Below are positions 15,334-22,263 of a stretch of DNA of 64,000 nt, one piece after another. Position 1 is the stretch's first letter; the number at the start of each line of letters is the position of its first letter. The notes under the pieces were generated by a model. That model was given only the letters and a program-made list of their open reading frames with translations, was not told the origin of the DNA and did not search any database. Location of the stretch: IMG/VR virus record IMGVR_UViG_3300027743_000025, positions 1 through 64,000 of that record; one strand, 5' to 3'. This stretch comes from a virus. Position numbers and translations under genes: made by a program.

Positions 15334-15363
15334 CGGCCGGGCCACTCCCCAGAGTGCCCGGCC
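15334..15363. other. strong inverted repeat in 260-bp intergenic region
   Basis: GGCCGGGCCACTC pairs with GAGTGCCCGGCC around CCCCA; no T-tract on either side. It lies upstream of the prim-pol gene and may be an operator or leader structure. Otherwise 15283-15466 holds GGTTGACT-like sequences but no gene I can support. Confidence 0.4.
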
Positions 15364-15466
15364 AACTTCATGTTTGCGAAGAAGTCAACCGGATGCGAGG
15401 TTCACCCCGCAGGGTTGTGAGCTTACCCCCCGCCTAACCTCCTGCGGTAGCCCGCAAAACAGGCAG

Positions 15467-15496
15467 TTGACAGCCGGCCAAGCAGCCCCCTAGATT
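15467..15496 (+). promoter_or_regulatory. promoter of the nuclease unit
   Basis: TTGACA (15467-15472), 18-bp spacer, TAGATT (15491-15496), then 7 nt to ATG 15504. No second GTTGA. Confidence 0.6.
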
Positions 15497-15503
15497 CTCT
15501 GCC

Positions 15504-15545
15504 ATGGGCATCTTCACTCACCTGCAAGGAACAATTCTGTCTTGA
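15504..15545 (+). CDS. possible 13-aa leaderless leader peptide
   Basis: ATG 15504 lies 7 nt from the -10 box and opens a 13-residue peptide that stops in TTGA, 14 nt before the nuclease ATG. The geometry equals that of the leaderless genes, so a coupled leader peptide is plausible, but the ORF is very short. Confidence 0.35.
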   Translation: MGIFTHLQGTILS

Positions 15546-15559
15546 TTGGAGATGTGCCC

Positions 15560-16549
15560 ATGGGGATACCTAGCCCCCTATTAGTCAAGATCTACCTGCC
15601 CGGTGACGACGACCTTGAGTATTACGCTGAGGTCGAATCCCCTTATGACGCCAAGGACATCATCAAGATCAAGTCCTACGGGTGCAAGTGGGATAAGTAC
15701 AAGAAGCGTTGGCTGGTGCCCACGGACGATGTTCCGGATTTGGTTGAAGCCCTTAAGGTAAACGGATACCGGACTCACATCATGGACACTAAGGCTCCGG
15801 CCAGGGAGCCCCACGTCGGAGGCATCAAGACCGAGTATAAGGGTATTCAGTTCCGGTCCATGTTGGAGGCTAGGTACGCTGCCTGGTTTGACCTGGTTGG
15901 CTGGCAGTGGGTGTACGAACCGTTTGAGGCTGACCACTACATCCCCGACTTCATGATCCAGGGAGAGCACCCGTTCCTGGTTGAGGTCAAGCCGGCCATG
16001 AGCCAAGCCGAGTACATGGAACCGGTTGACAGGATCAGCAAGGCGTGTGCCGAGGTCTGGAAGAACGACATCTTGATCCTCGGTACGACCCCGTTCGCCC
16101 CAACCCTTGATGATGCTGAGTACCTCCATGACAACCGGTACCCCAACTCTGAGTGGGAGCTTAGGCTGGGAAGCGGTAATCAGATTGCTGGTTGGTTTGG
16201 TGAGTATGATCCCGACGCTATGACAGTTGTAGACACTGGACCCGTGATGTGTCCGACCCCCGGAGGCATGGAGGAAGCGCCATCCGGCATGATAGCTCCG
16301 CCCCTGACACACCCGTATAGCTGGGATGTCGGTTACTGGTGCTACTGCACAGCTCACTACGAATACACCGGTCAGGGGAGTGAACCTGTGCGCGTGCCGT
16401 GTGGGAACCTTGGAGTGTGGCACCTGTGGGGGAGCTGGAATGCTCGCCCCTGTAGCCATCACGACAAGTGGTATGGTCCCGTGACTGAGATCAATATGCG
16501 AGACCTCTGGAATCAAGCCGGCAACACGGTCCGGTGGGAGCCCAGCTAG
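15560..16549 (+). CDS. PD-(D/E)XK nuclease with N-terminal DUF5710-like domain
   Basis: 329 residues from ATG 15560 (GGAG site; TTG 15542 is an alternative). Residues about 1-70 resemble the DUF5710-type module (YDAKDIIKIKSYGCKWDKYKKRWLVP). Then a PD-(D/E)XK core: FRSMLEARYAAWFDLVGW, YEPFEADHYIPDFM and FLVEVKP supply the Glu, Asp and Glu-x-Lys catalytic residues. The C-terminal about 120 residues have Cys/Trp-rich segments (YWCYCTAHYEY) of unknown role. Likely a DNA endonuclease in replication, repair or packaging. Confidence 0.75.
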   Translation: MGIPSPLLVKIYLPGDDDLEYYAEVESPYDAKDIIKIKSYGCKWDKYKKRWLVPTDDVPDLVEALKVNGYRTHIMDTKAPAREPHVGGIKTEYKGIQFRSMLEARYAAWFDLVGWQWVYEPFEADHYIPDFMIQGEHPFLVEVKPAMSQAEYMEPVDRISKACAEVWKNDILILGTTPFAPTLDDAEYLHDNRYPNSEWELRLGSGNQIAGWFGEYDPDAMTVVDTGPVMCPTPGGMEEAPSGMIAPPLTHPYSWDVGYWCYCTAHYEYTGQGSEPVRVPCGNLGVWHLWGSWNARPCSHHDKWYGPVTEINMRDLWNQAGNTVRWEPS

Positions 16550-16553
16550 ACCC

Positions 16554-16582
16554 TTGACGAACCCGGCCACCCGAGCTAGTTT
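16554..16582 (+). promoter_or_regulatory. promoter without an obvious gene
   Basis: TTGACG (16554-16559), 17-bp spacer, TAGTTT (16577-16582). No convincing ORF starts downstream before the hairpin at 16656-16697. Confidence 0.65.
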
Positions 16583-16588
16583 CACCAC

Positions 16589-16697
16589 CAGCGCCGACAG
16601 GCCGCGCGCCCCAGCGAGGATCACGACCGGGATCATGGACTGGCTGGGTAGCCGAAGACCCCCGCAGGGCATAGCGCATACCGTGCGGGGGTCTTTG
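16589..16697 (+). ncRNA. candidate small RNA ending in an intrinsic terminator
   Basis: From the predicted start about 7 nt after the -10 to an 11-bp terminator stem AGACCCCCGCA (16656-16666)/TGCGGGGGTCT (16684-16694) plus TTT. About 110 nt, no ribosome site or closed ORF. Inferred only from promoter-terminator spacing. Confidence 0.4.
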
Positions 16698-16714
16698 CTA
16701 TGCTGCACACGTAG

Positions 16715-16757
16715 CGGGAGGGAGCCGCCCCGGCAGGGGCCGCCCCCTCCCTTTTCG
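16715..16757 (+). terminator. second intrinsic terminator
   Basis: GGGAGGG...CCCTCCC stem with GC-rich interior followed by TTTTCG, 20 nt after the first. Confidence 0.75.
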
Positions 16758-16895
16758 TTGGCTACACTGTCAACCGTGCCCTATGGCGCCCACGCTCCTA
16801 GCCTCAACGGGCGGATGTCGTGCACAGGCACAGCGTGCCGCGAGAGCGCAGCGGACGCAGCAAAGACCCCCGACCGGCCAGCCGGGGGTCTCTTG
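16758..16895 (+). ncRNA. second candidate promoter-hairpin unit
   Basis: TTGGCT (16758-16763), 18-bp spacer that contains TGTCAACC, TATGGC (16782-16787), then about 75 nt without a supported ORF, ending at the stem AGACCCCCGAC/GCCGGGGGTCT with a short T-rich tail (16864-16895). The terminator stem shares AGACCCCCG with that of the first unit. Weak -10, so tentative. Confidence 0.3.
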
Positions 16896-16905
16896 CTGTC
16901 AACCG
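16862..16905 (-). terminator. GGTTGACA site plus bidirectional terminator
   Basis: On the minus strand the lipoprotein stop is followed directly by CGGTTGACA (16905-16897) and then the GACCCCCGGC hairpin (16891-16864) with CTTTG. Same arrangement as at 4901-4953. Confidence 0.75.
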
Positions 16906-17247
16906 TCAGACACTGCAAGAGGTAGAGATCAGACCGAGGTCCATCTCCTGAAGCTGAGCGTCGCCCTTGTCGCGGACCAGGTAGTAACGGGCGTACTCAC
17001 GGGCCGTAGCGTCGGCAGTCTTGTCGTTCTGCAGCGCCTTGAGGGCAGCAGCGATCTGAGCCTTGGATCCGGTCAGAATGGCCTCACGTGCCGCGTCGCA
17101 CGTCGAGGGCTTCTCGGCCGCCGGAGCTGCTGCTCCACCGCCAGACTGAGGCAGGGCATCCTTGTCAGTGCCACCGGCTCCGCAGGCGACGGAAAGTCCG
17201 ATCAGCGGTACAGCCAGGGCAGTGATGATCAGGCTGAGCTTGCGCAT
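16906..17247 (-). CDS. small lipoprotein
   Basis: 113 residues from ATG 17247 with an AAGGAG site. Signal sequence with lipobox ending in Cys22 (GLSVAC), a Gly/Ala linker, and a helical mature domain with one Cys early and one at the end (STCDAAREA ... ISTSC), likely a disulfide. Cotranscribed with the coiled-coil membrane protein upstream. Function unknown. Confidence 0.7.
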   Translation of the reverse strand: MRKLSLIITALAVPLIGLSVACGAGGTDKDALPQSGGGAAAPAAEKPSTCDAAREAILTGSKAQIAAALKALQNDKTADATAREYARYYLVRDKGDAQLQEMDLGLISTSCSV

Positions 17248-17318
17248 AATTTGTGCTCCTTGGTTGTGGTGGTTGGTGGAACCCGGCCGGCCCCAGGCGG
17301 AGCCGGCCGGTACTACTA

Positions 17319-17864
17319 CTAGCGGCCAGCGTTCGCAGCGTTGCCCGAGGCAGTGGCCGCGTCGCTGCCCCAGTTGCGCAGGGTGTCCGTGTGCGACTCG
17401 CACAAGCGAACCGTGTCGCCCTTCTCCAGCCGGGGGATCAGCGGGAACACCGAGTCGATGAACTTGCACGTGGCCTCATTGACCCGCACGGCCTTGTCAT
17501 ACCCGAGCGACGCAGCCGACAGTGCGTTGCTCGCCTCCATGAGGTTGGTCTTGAGCCCGTCGACCGTGGCCGCGTTAGCGGACAGGCGACGCTGCGCGTC
17601 AGCCAGGTCCCCCCGGATCTGCTCCCGATCGTTGGCCACCAGCGTGAGATCGTCCCGAGCCTGCACCGCGTCCATCTCGGCAGAGATCCAGCCGCCGGCC
17701 ATGCCCAGCACGACCACGGCGCCACCAACCCAGGCCACCCACTTGCGGTAGCGCTTAGGAGCAGGGACAGGCGGAGCGCCGTTAATGATGACCGGCCCGG
17801 GGACCGTTGGGTTGAACTCAACCGTGTCGAGCAGGGGAGGCTGGCCGAGAGAATCGAAAGACAT
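17319..17864 (-). CDS. single-span membrane protein with coiled coil
   Basis: 181 residues. Pro-rich cytoplasmic N-terminus (1-38), one transmembrane helix (about 41-60), then a long coiled coil (DREQIRGDLADAQRRLSANA) and a domain with two Cys. Type II topology would place the coiled coil outside, near the lipoprotein encoded downstream. Function unknown. Confidence 0.7.
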   Translation of the reverse strand: MSFDSLGQPPLLDTVEFNPTVPGPVIINGAPPVPAPKRYRKWVAWVGGAVVVLGMAGGWISAEMDAVQARDDLTLVANDREQIRGDLADAQRRLSANAATVDGLKTNLMEASNALSAASLGYDKAVRVNEATCKFIDSVFPLIPRLEKGDTVRLCESHTDTLRNWGSDAATASGNAANAGR

Positions 17865-17902
17865 GGGAACTCCCAGATAGTGCGGACGGGCTTGCCCCCT
17901 GA

Positions 17903-17931
17903 ACTATACGCACACTGCCAACCACTGTCAA
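17903..17931 (-). promoter_or_regulatory. leftward promoter
   Basis: On the minus strand TTGACA (17931-17926), 17-bp spacer with GTTGGCA, TATAGT (17908-17903). A leader with GGGAG site precedes ATG 17864. Confidence 0.8.
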
Positions 17932-17988
17932 CTAAGAACAACCACCAGACTCCCTAAGCTGCCCGGCCACCCCGCCGAACTAAGGGGC

Positions 17989-18207
17989 ATGAGCACATAC
18001 AACCCCAACGCCCACAGCATGTTTCAGCGGCTGATCGCCACCACCCCGGTTACCCCGGCCACCAAGATGGAGCGGTTGCTGGACATGATCGATAACCACC
18101 ACATCCCATGCGCCGCGCCCCAGGAGCACGACTCGCACGTCTACCACGTGATCTCTGAGGCCGGAGTCACCACCCTTTGGTGTGACGGCCGGGTTGACAA
18201 CCGTTGA
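17989..18207 (+). CDS. small hypothetical
   Basis: 72 residues, His-rich (IDNHHIP, EHDSHVYHV), with two Cys. AAGGGG lies too close to ATG 17989 for a normal ribosome site and no clear -35 is seen, so its promoter is uncertain. Its last codons overlap the next promoter. Confidence 0.55.
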   Translation: MSTYNPNAHSMFQRLIATTPVTPATKMERLLDMIDNHHIPCAAPQEHDSHVYHVISEAGVTTLWCDGRVDNR

Positions 18208-18222
18208 CACCCGAGCTAAGCT
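18194..18222 (+). promoter_or_regulatory. promoter with tandem GTTGACA
   Basis: TTGACA (18194-18199), 17-bp spacer with a second full GTTGACA (18203-18209), TAAGCT (18217-18222); leader with GAGGAG before ATG 18255. Confidence 0.85.
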
Positions 18223-18254
18223 AGGTACATAACCCGCCGCACTGAGGAGTCAAG

Positions 18255-18548
18255 ATGACCACCACCGCCGCCATCATCCGGGAGTTCGCCGCCGTCAAGG
18301 CCAACAGAGCTGAGGCTTTCGAGCAGACAGAGTTCTGCGTTGAAGGGCTTCAGGAGAGGCTGGTCAACGTCGTGAACAGCGCCGCGATTTGGGCCAGCAG
18401 CCCCCGGAGCGTGCACGTGCGGGGCACCATCGGCCCGGACACTTACATCCTGGCTGAGCTGCTTGACCACGCCGCCGGCAACGCTGGCATGACAACCGGC
18501 ATCATCACCACCGACGACGCCGCCGGACTGGCCACCCTGAGCTGGTGA
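18255..18548 (+). CDS. hypothetical protein
   Basis: 97 residues, Ala/Thr-rich, mostly helical, with GTIGPDTYILAELLDHA in the middle. No family recognised. Followed by a hairpin at 18558-18582. Confidence 0.65.
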   Translation: MTTTAAIIREFAAVKANRAEAFEQTEFCVEGLQERLVNVVNSAAIWASSPRSVHVRGTIGPDTYILAELLDHAAGNAGMTTGIITTDDAAGLATLSW

Positions 18549-18557
18549 CGCAGGCCA

Positions 18558-18582
18558 CACGGGGACCGCTAAGGTCCCCGTG
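18558..18582 (+). terminator. hairpin, possible weak terminator
   Basis: CACGGGGACC/GGTCCCCGTG, 10-bp stem, no T-tract. Confidence 0.4.
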
Positions 18583-18629
18583 CCCCCGGCCGATGAGGTA
18601 GACGTAAGCAACCGAGTAAGGAGCCCGAC

Positions 18630-18839
18630 ATGATCCGCTGTGGACACTGCAAAGAGAAGCACCTAAAGGTTGAGCACGTGTGGATGTGCTCCCGGTTGGA
18701 TGAATGGGAGCTGCTTGAGCAGGAGCGGCAGGCTGAGGAAGCCGCCGACGCAGAGGCCCGCTGGGAGCGCGCGATCGAGGAGCGGGAGTACCACCTCGCC
18801 TACGCCCACCTTGACTACGACGGGCCGGACGTTTGGTGA
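18630..18839 (+). CDS. zinc-ribbon protein with charged helix
   Basis: 69 residues. N-terminal CGHCKEKHLKVEHVWMC fits a CxxC...H...C zinc module found at the start of several actinophage small proteins; the remainder is a highly charged helix. AAGGAG site. Couples by GTGA to the next gene. Confidence 0.65.
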   Translation: MIRCGHCKEKHLKVEHVWMCSRLDEWELLEQERQAEEAADAEARWERAIEEREYHLAYAHLDYDGPDVW

Positions 18840-19027
18840 GGATCGGAGACCGCGTACGTGTCAACCCGGCCAGCTGCCCATGGCCGGGTTACTCGTCTGA
18901 GCGCTGGTTGGTGCGCGACCGAGAGGGTGACCGGCTCACACTGTCGCTCCTAGGGCGCCCGGAGATCTCGTTCACCACGACCACGGAACATCTGGTTGAC
19001 AGCCGCGCGACCGGCCACCTAAGCTAA
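18836..19027 (+). CDS. small beta-rich hypothetical
   Basis: 63 residues from GTG 18836. Begins RIGDRVRVNPASCPWPGYSS, suggesting a small beta barrel. Translationally coupled. Unknown function. Confidence 0.6.
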   Translation: MRIGDRVRVNPASCPWPGYSSERWLVRDREGDRLTLSLLGRPEISFTTTTEHLVDSRATGHLS

Positions 19028-19102
19028 GCGAGTCCATTCGAGGGACATGTAACAGGGGATGATGGAAGCCACTGGGAAGGTGACGCCCGGTGGTCGCACA
19101 CA

Positions 19103-19150
19103 GAGAGGGACGTACCGCCTTGACACGGGCCGGTACGTCCCTCTCTTACT
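19103..19150. terminator. bidirectional terminator with TTGACA in the loop
   Basis: 16-bp stem AGAGAGGGACGTACCG/CGGTACGTCCCTCTCT; loop includes TTGACAC. It closes both the rightward unit and the long leftward microprotein operon (whose last stop is within it). Confidence 0.8.
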
Positions 19151-19220
19151 TGCGTAGCAACACGTACGCCCATAGGCAGCCAACAGCTATGAGCAGCAGG
19201 ACTCCAGACGTTGCGCTCAC
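19146..19220 (-). CDS. 24-aa membrane microprotein
   Basis: 24 residues from GTG 19220 (GTGA overlap with the upstream stop); hydrophobic core VLLLIAVGCLWAYVLL and a basic end. Last gene of the leftward operon; its stop lies in the terminator stem. Confidence 0.5.
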   Translation of the reverse strand: MSATSGVLLLIAVGCLWAYVLLRK

Positions 19221-19297
19221 CGCCTACCCCCCGCCGAGCTGAGCACGTAGAGCCAGAAGGCTATGGCCGCGATCGCGAGCCACTGGAGTATCTCCAC
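19217..19297 (-). CDS. 26-aa membrane microprotein
   Basis: 26 residues from GTG 19297, directly after the upstream stop. One span (LQWLAIAAIAFWLYVL) and a GGRR tail. Confidence 0.5.
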   Translation of the reverse strand: MEILQWLAIAAIAFWLYVLSSAGGRR

Positions 19298-19681
19298 CTA
19301 GCGAACCGCCCTACGCAGCGAGGTAGCCGGATCTACGTAGTGCTGTCCCGGGCCGGCCACGTGCCACACCATGCCATCGTTCACCGCGATCACGGTGTGA
19401 ACCCGCCGGTCACCCATCACGCCGTGCAGCTGGACCTTGTCCCCAGGCTTGAGTGGAGACTCCTCTAGCGCCTCGGCCTTAAGCGTGTAGGGCGGACGTA
19501 AGCTGCTCTCCTCCTCGGCAGGCTCCACCACCCAGCAGTAGATGCCGTGACACGCGATGACCTCCACCTCCACGCCCTTATGAAGGTAGATCTTCCCCGG
19601 ATGCGGTCTGTCAACCACAGCTTCCCACTTCCCTGTATGAGTTTGATCTAGCATCTGTGAGAGCGGAACGTGGATCACCAT
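19298..19681 (-). CDS. soluble beta-rich hypothetical
   Basis: 127 residues with two segments that look like KOW/SH3-type turns (GKIYLHKGVEVEVIACHG and PLKPGDKVQLHGVMGDRRV). Starts within the preceding gene (ATGGTGA). The only clearly soluble product in this part of the operon. Role unknown. Confidence 0.65.
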   Translation of the reverse strand: MVIHVPLSQMLDQTHTGKWEAVVDRPHPGKIYLHKGVEVEVIACHGIYCWVVEPAEEESSLRPPYTLKAEALEESPLKPGDKVQLHGVMGDRRVHTVIAVNDGMVWHVAGPGQHYVDPATSLRRAVR

Positions 19682-19785
19682 GTCGGAGGCCAGAGATCCA
19701 GGCCGAATGCACGGCCGAGCATCAGCACCACGACCAGCACGACCGCCGCGACCAGCAGCCCGAGACCGAACCCTAGTCGCCTCAT
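19675..19785 (-). CDS. 36-aa membrane microprotein
   Basis: 36 residues, ATG 19785 in an ATGA overlap. Basic start (RRLGFG), span LLVAAVVLVVVLML, amphipathic tail with Trp. Confidence 0.5.
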   Translation of the reverse strand: MRRLGFGLGLLVAAVVLVVVLMLGRAFGLDLWPPTW

Positions 19786-19865
19786 GGCCGACCTATCCAC
19801 CAGCCGACAACGAACCCCAGAGCCAGGATGCCGAGCGCGATAAGTACGCCAGCCACGAGCATCAT
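19782..19865 (-). CDS. 27-aa membrane microprotein
   Basis: 27 residues, ATG 19865 in an ATGA overlap; the start is preceded by GGTTGAC. One span (VLIALGILALGFVVGWW). Confidence 0.5.
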   Translation of the reverse strand: MMLVAGVLIALGILALGFVVGWWIGRP

Positions 19866-19972
19866 GTCAACCACACCCAAACCAGCGTCCCGCCGATCAG
19901 GCAACCCCAGAGCAGGCACACGAGCACGGTGCCCCAGAGCAGCCGAATCAGGTCCCGGCCGAAGTTATCCAC
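19862..19972 (-). CDS. 36-aa membrane microprotein
   Basis: 36 residues from GTG 19972, overlapping the upstream stop. Amphipathic start (FGRDLIRLLWG) then span VLVCLLWGCLIGGTLVWVW. Confidence 0.5.
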   Translation of the reverse strand: MDNFGRDLIRLLWGTVLVCLLWGCLIGGTLVWVWLT

Positions 19973-20060
19973 GACCCCGGTCCCCGCCGAGCCAGTAGCC
20001 GACTACGAACCCGAGCGTCCCGGTCAGCATCAGAAAGAGGAGCAGTTCCCATACAGTCAT
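19965..20060 (-). CDS. 31-aa membrane microprotein
   Basis: 31 residues, ATG sharing the A of the upstream stop (TGATG). Span ELLLFLMLTGTLGFVVGYWL and a GGDRGRG tail. Confidence 0.5.
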   Translation of the reverse strand: MTVWELLLFLMLTGTLGFVVGYWLGGDRGRG

Positions 20061-20344
20061 CAGAAGATATCCAAGTCAACAGCGCTGAGACGATCGGCAG
20101 GATGCCACCGGCCATCAGCGGGATCGAACGCGAAGCAGTCGGGAGACAGCTGCCCGACCACCTTGGTTGACATATACATTTCATCGTGGATCCGCTTGCA
20201 CATCACGTGGACCGAGTGATTCTGCCAGACGAAAAACACCACGACCAGCGGACCGAGCAGGGCCAGGCGGACCAGCGACCTGCGCAGGAACCCAGCCTCA
20301 TAGAACGAATCTGCCCACTCGCCCATGTCCGAAATTACATGCAC
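20060..20344 (-). CDS. single-span membrane protein
   Basis: 94 residues from GTG 20344 directly after the upstream stop. Span about residues 24-41 (LVRLALLGPLVVVFFVW), then a soluble C-terminus with two Cys and several His. Unknown. Confidence 0.6.
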   Translation of the reverse strand: MHVISDMGEWADSFYEAGFLRRSLVRLALLGPLVVVFFVWQNHSVHVMCKRIHDEMYMSTKVVGQLSPDCFAFDPADGRWHPADRLSAVDLDIF

Positions 20345-20437
20345 CTAGCGCCTCCGTGTCACGTAGATAATGGCTGCCATGTATGCGATGAAGATCAGGC
20401 TCCACAGCACTATCCACCAGGCGGCATCAGCTGTCAT
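20345..20437 (-). CDS. 30-aa membrane microprotein
   Basis: 30 residues from ATG 20437, 4 nt after the upstream stop with a GGGG site. One span (WWIVLWSLIFIAYMAAIIYV) and a TRRR end. Confidence 0.5.
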   Translation of the reverse strand: MTADAAWWIVLWSLIFIAYMAAIIYVTRRR

Positions 20438-20441
20438 GCGC

Positions 20442-20693
20442 TTACCCCGTGATCTTGTAGTCCTTTGCATGCCCGCCGCGCGGTCGCTTTGGAAGCATGC
20501 TGCCGAGTAGCAGAGATGCCCCGAAGGACACCAGGATGAAGCTGAGCACCCACCAGGGTTTACCGGGTCCGTGTACCGCGAACGCGAGGACGACGACTCC
20601 CCACAGCTGGAGCATGATGAGCGCGACGCGACACTTCCACGTTGCCTTGACCGCCGCCACCGCTTGATCCAGCCACTCATTGTTATAGTCCAT
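20442..20693 (-). CDS. two-span membrane protein
   Basis: 83 residues with spans around 22-40 and 47-65 and a basic tail. No family recognised; part of the membrane-microprotein operon. Confidence 0.65.
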   Translation of the reverse strand: MDYNNEWLDQAVAAVKATWKCRVALIMLQLWGVVVLAFAVHGPGKPWWVLSFILVSFGASLLLGSMLPKRPRGGHAKDYKITG

Positions 20694-20702
20694 GGCCAGA
20701 TC

Positions 20703-21335
20703 TTAATCCCACGGGAACACCTTCACCTTGCCAGGTATCGGCGAGCCGCACTCAGCCGACAGAGCGGCATCAGTCTCCACCGGGATACGTAGCCCGTAGC
20801 GTTTGGCGATCTCCACGAACCGTTGCGTGTAGAAGCAGGCATCAATGTCCGGCAGCCAATTCTCCGGACCCTGCCCAGCCTTGGCCCGTTGAACCCCCGC
20901 CTCAATCACGATCAGGTTGTCAAGATCATTGTAGAAGTGCTGCCGAGCCTCTTGGTCCCACTTCCATGCGCCGTTCACCCAGGCCCACTTCTCCGGAACG
21001 ATGTGGTTGACAGTCACGGGGATGTCGTTATCCAGCCCCGGCTCCAGCAGAAGGCCCGTGTAGGGAGACACCAGCCAGCCGCCGAAGATCTTGCAGCCAA
21101 CTCGTTTCTCATTGTGCAAGTCCCGAGCCAGCGCGTCCGACCGGGAGTCACAGCCGCTCTTGTCAGTGTCGGCCCAGTCCCCGAACGCGCCCTCCTGATA
21201 GCTCGGGGTGACAGTAGGTGGAGCCTCATGGACTGCCGTTTGCAGCCACGTCCACCAGGATCCCGCCGTACATACCAGCAGCATGCCGATCACCAGCAGC
21301 AGCGAGAACGGCCACGTGCGCCACCATTTAGCCAT
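20703..21335 (-). CDS. membrane-anchored HNH/DUF1524-like nuclease
   Basis: 210 residues from ATG 21335. N-terminal span (about 9-29) then a domain with the layout of the HNH-type DUF1524 family: VTVNHIVPEKWAW, NDLDNLIVIEAG and a C-terminal RFVEIAKRYGLRI. The usual Asp before His is Asn here (NHIVP). If the span is a signal or anchor, the nuclease domain is outside the cytoplasm, where it might act on extracellular DNA. Surrounded by membrane microproteins. Confidence 0.7.
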   Translation of the reverse strand: MAKWWRTWPFSLLLVIGMLLVCTAGSWWTWLQTAVHEAPPTVTPSYQEGAFGDWADTDKSGCDSRSDALARDLHNEKRVGCKIFGGWLVSPYTGLLLEPGLDNDIPVTVNHIVPEKWAWVNGAWKWDQEARQHFYNDLDNLIVIEAGVQRAKAGQGPENWLPDIDACFYTQRFVEIAKRYGLRIPVETDAALSAECGSPIPGKVKVFPWD

Positions 21336-21336
21336 G

Positions 21337-21477
21337 TCACCCATCCAGGAACTTGACGAACCACCAGTTGCGATAGAGATAGAGCCAGTCATGGATCATC
21401 AGAACGAACCCGGCCGCCAGCGCCACGACCACGATGAGCAGCATCGTGAAGCGGAGCCACCTCGGCCAGCGACTCAC
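21337..21477 (-). CDS. 46-aa membrane microprotein
   Basis: 46 residues from GTG 21477 (GTGA overlap). Basic N-terminus, span MLLIVVVALAAGFVLM, aromatic C-terminus. Its stop is 1 nt before the start of the nuclease gene. Confidence 0.5.
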   Translation of the reverse strand: MSRWPRWLRFTMLLIVVVALAAGFVLMIHDWLYLYRNWWFVKFLDG

Positions 21478-21740
21478 GGCTTAGGCTTGCGCAGCCGGAG
21501 CTTGCCGTCGTTGTAGCGCGCCCGGTGCCGAGCGGCCCATACGATGTCAACCGCCTCGGCCAGCGTCGGCACCTCGGCCAGCAGGACAGGGCTGTCAGTG
21601 CCATAGAGGTAGGATCGCCACTCGCCTGTCTCCATGTTGATGAGAGCCGAGCCGATACCCACGACCTTGCCCGGAGCGTTCGAGGCGTAGATGGTGTGGT
21701 AGTGCTTAGACACCTGGCACACGTACCGATCTTCACTCAT
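21474..21740 (-). CDS. small hypothetical
   Basis: 88 residues from ATG 21740 (ATGA overlap). Mixed alpha/beta with YVCQVSKHYHTIYASNAPG and a basic KLRLRKPKP end. Unknown. Confidence 0.65.
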   Translation of the reverse strand: MSEDRYVCQVSKHYHTIYASNAPGKVVGIGSALINMETGEWRSYLYGTDSPVLLAEVPTLAEAVDIVWAARHRARYNDGKLRLRKPKP

Positions 21741-21982
21741 CGGACATCGGCCGGTTCGACCCATACCCTCCACACCCAGCCGCCATCATCAGCGATCTTT
21801 TCTCGTCGCTCCACGGTGATCTTCTCGTCCTTGCCGTATGCGTTGAACACCCTGCGCATCAGCACGGCCTTGTGAGGATCCTCCACGTCGGGAGCTGGCA
21901 CTGTGGTCTGCCGGATCCCGTAGGGCGGAGTCACTCGGATCCTGCCAGACTCCAGCTGCTGTGTCACCCATACATGAAGCAC
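21737..21982 (-). CDS. small hypothetical
   Basis: 81 residues, charged, ends VWRVWVEPADVR. Beta-rich at both ends. Same spacing style (3-nt gaps or overlaps) as neighbours. Unknown. Confidence 0.65.
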   Translation of the reverse strand: MLHVWVTQQLESGRIRVTPPYGIRQTTVPAPDVEDPHKAVLMRRVFNAYGKDEKITVERREKIADDGGWVWRVWVEPADVR

Positions 21983-21984
21983 GC

Positions 21985-22263
21985 CTAGACCTCACTCACT
22001 TTGGTGATGTGGATAGCGTTAGCGATAGTGCCAGTGCGGCCCAGTTCTGCCAAGCCCTCCCCGAACTCAACCAGTTCCTGCCGAGTCAACAGAGGGATGT
22101 TCGAGACCGTGAACGTGCCCAGCGCGAAGTTACCGCCCGGCGTGTCAACCACGATCTCATCCTGATACCGGCCGTCGATGTTGACCACGTACACGTGAAA
22201 GAACGTGCCGGCGTAGCGCCACTTCCTCCGCTCCCAGTGGCTTACCGGTTCCCCTTGAGCCAT
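21985..22263 (-). CDS. small hypothetical, related to gene at 14-313
   Basis: 92 residues; C-terminal LTRQELVEFGEGLAELGRTG resembles the protein at 14-313, N-terminal half beta-rich with YVVNIDGRYQDEIVVDTPGG. Start overlaps the upstream gene by 22 nt. Confidence 0.65.
   Translation of the reverse strand: MAQGEPVSHWERRKWRYAGTFFHVYVVNIDGRYQDEIVVDTPGGNFALGTFTVSNIPLLTRQELVEFGEGLAELGRTGTIANAIHITKVSEV

Noticed and set aside
16589-16900. tRNA genes
   Set aside because: No T-loop GTTCRA, acceptor pairing or CCA end found in these hairpin units, nor anywhere else by eye.
16635-16925. 97-codon ORF from ATG 16635
   Set aside because: Runs through two intrinsic terminators and has a low-quality, Pro/Arg/Ser-rich translation typical of a spurious frame.
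16906-17864. spanin pair (lipoprotein plus coiled-coil membrane protein)
   Set aside because: Architecture is reminiscent, but spanins serve hosts with an outer membrane and the pair is far from the lysis region.
19059-19157. 32-codon rightward ORF after the gene ending at 19027
   Set aside because: It reads straight through the terminator stem and overlaps the better supported leftward microprotein end.
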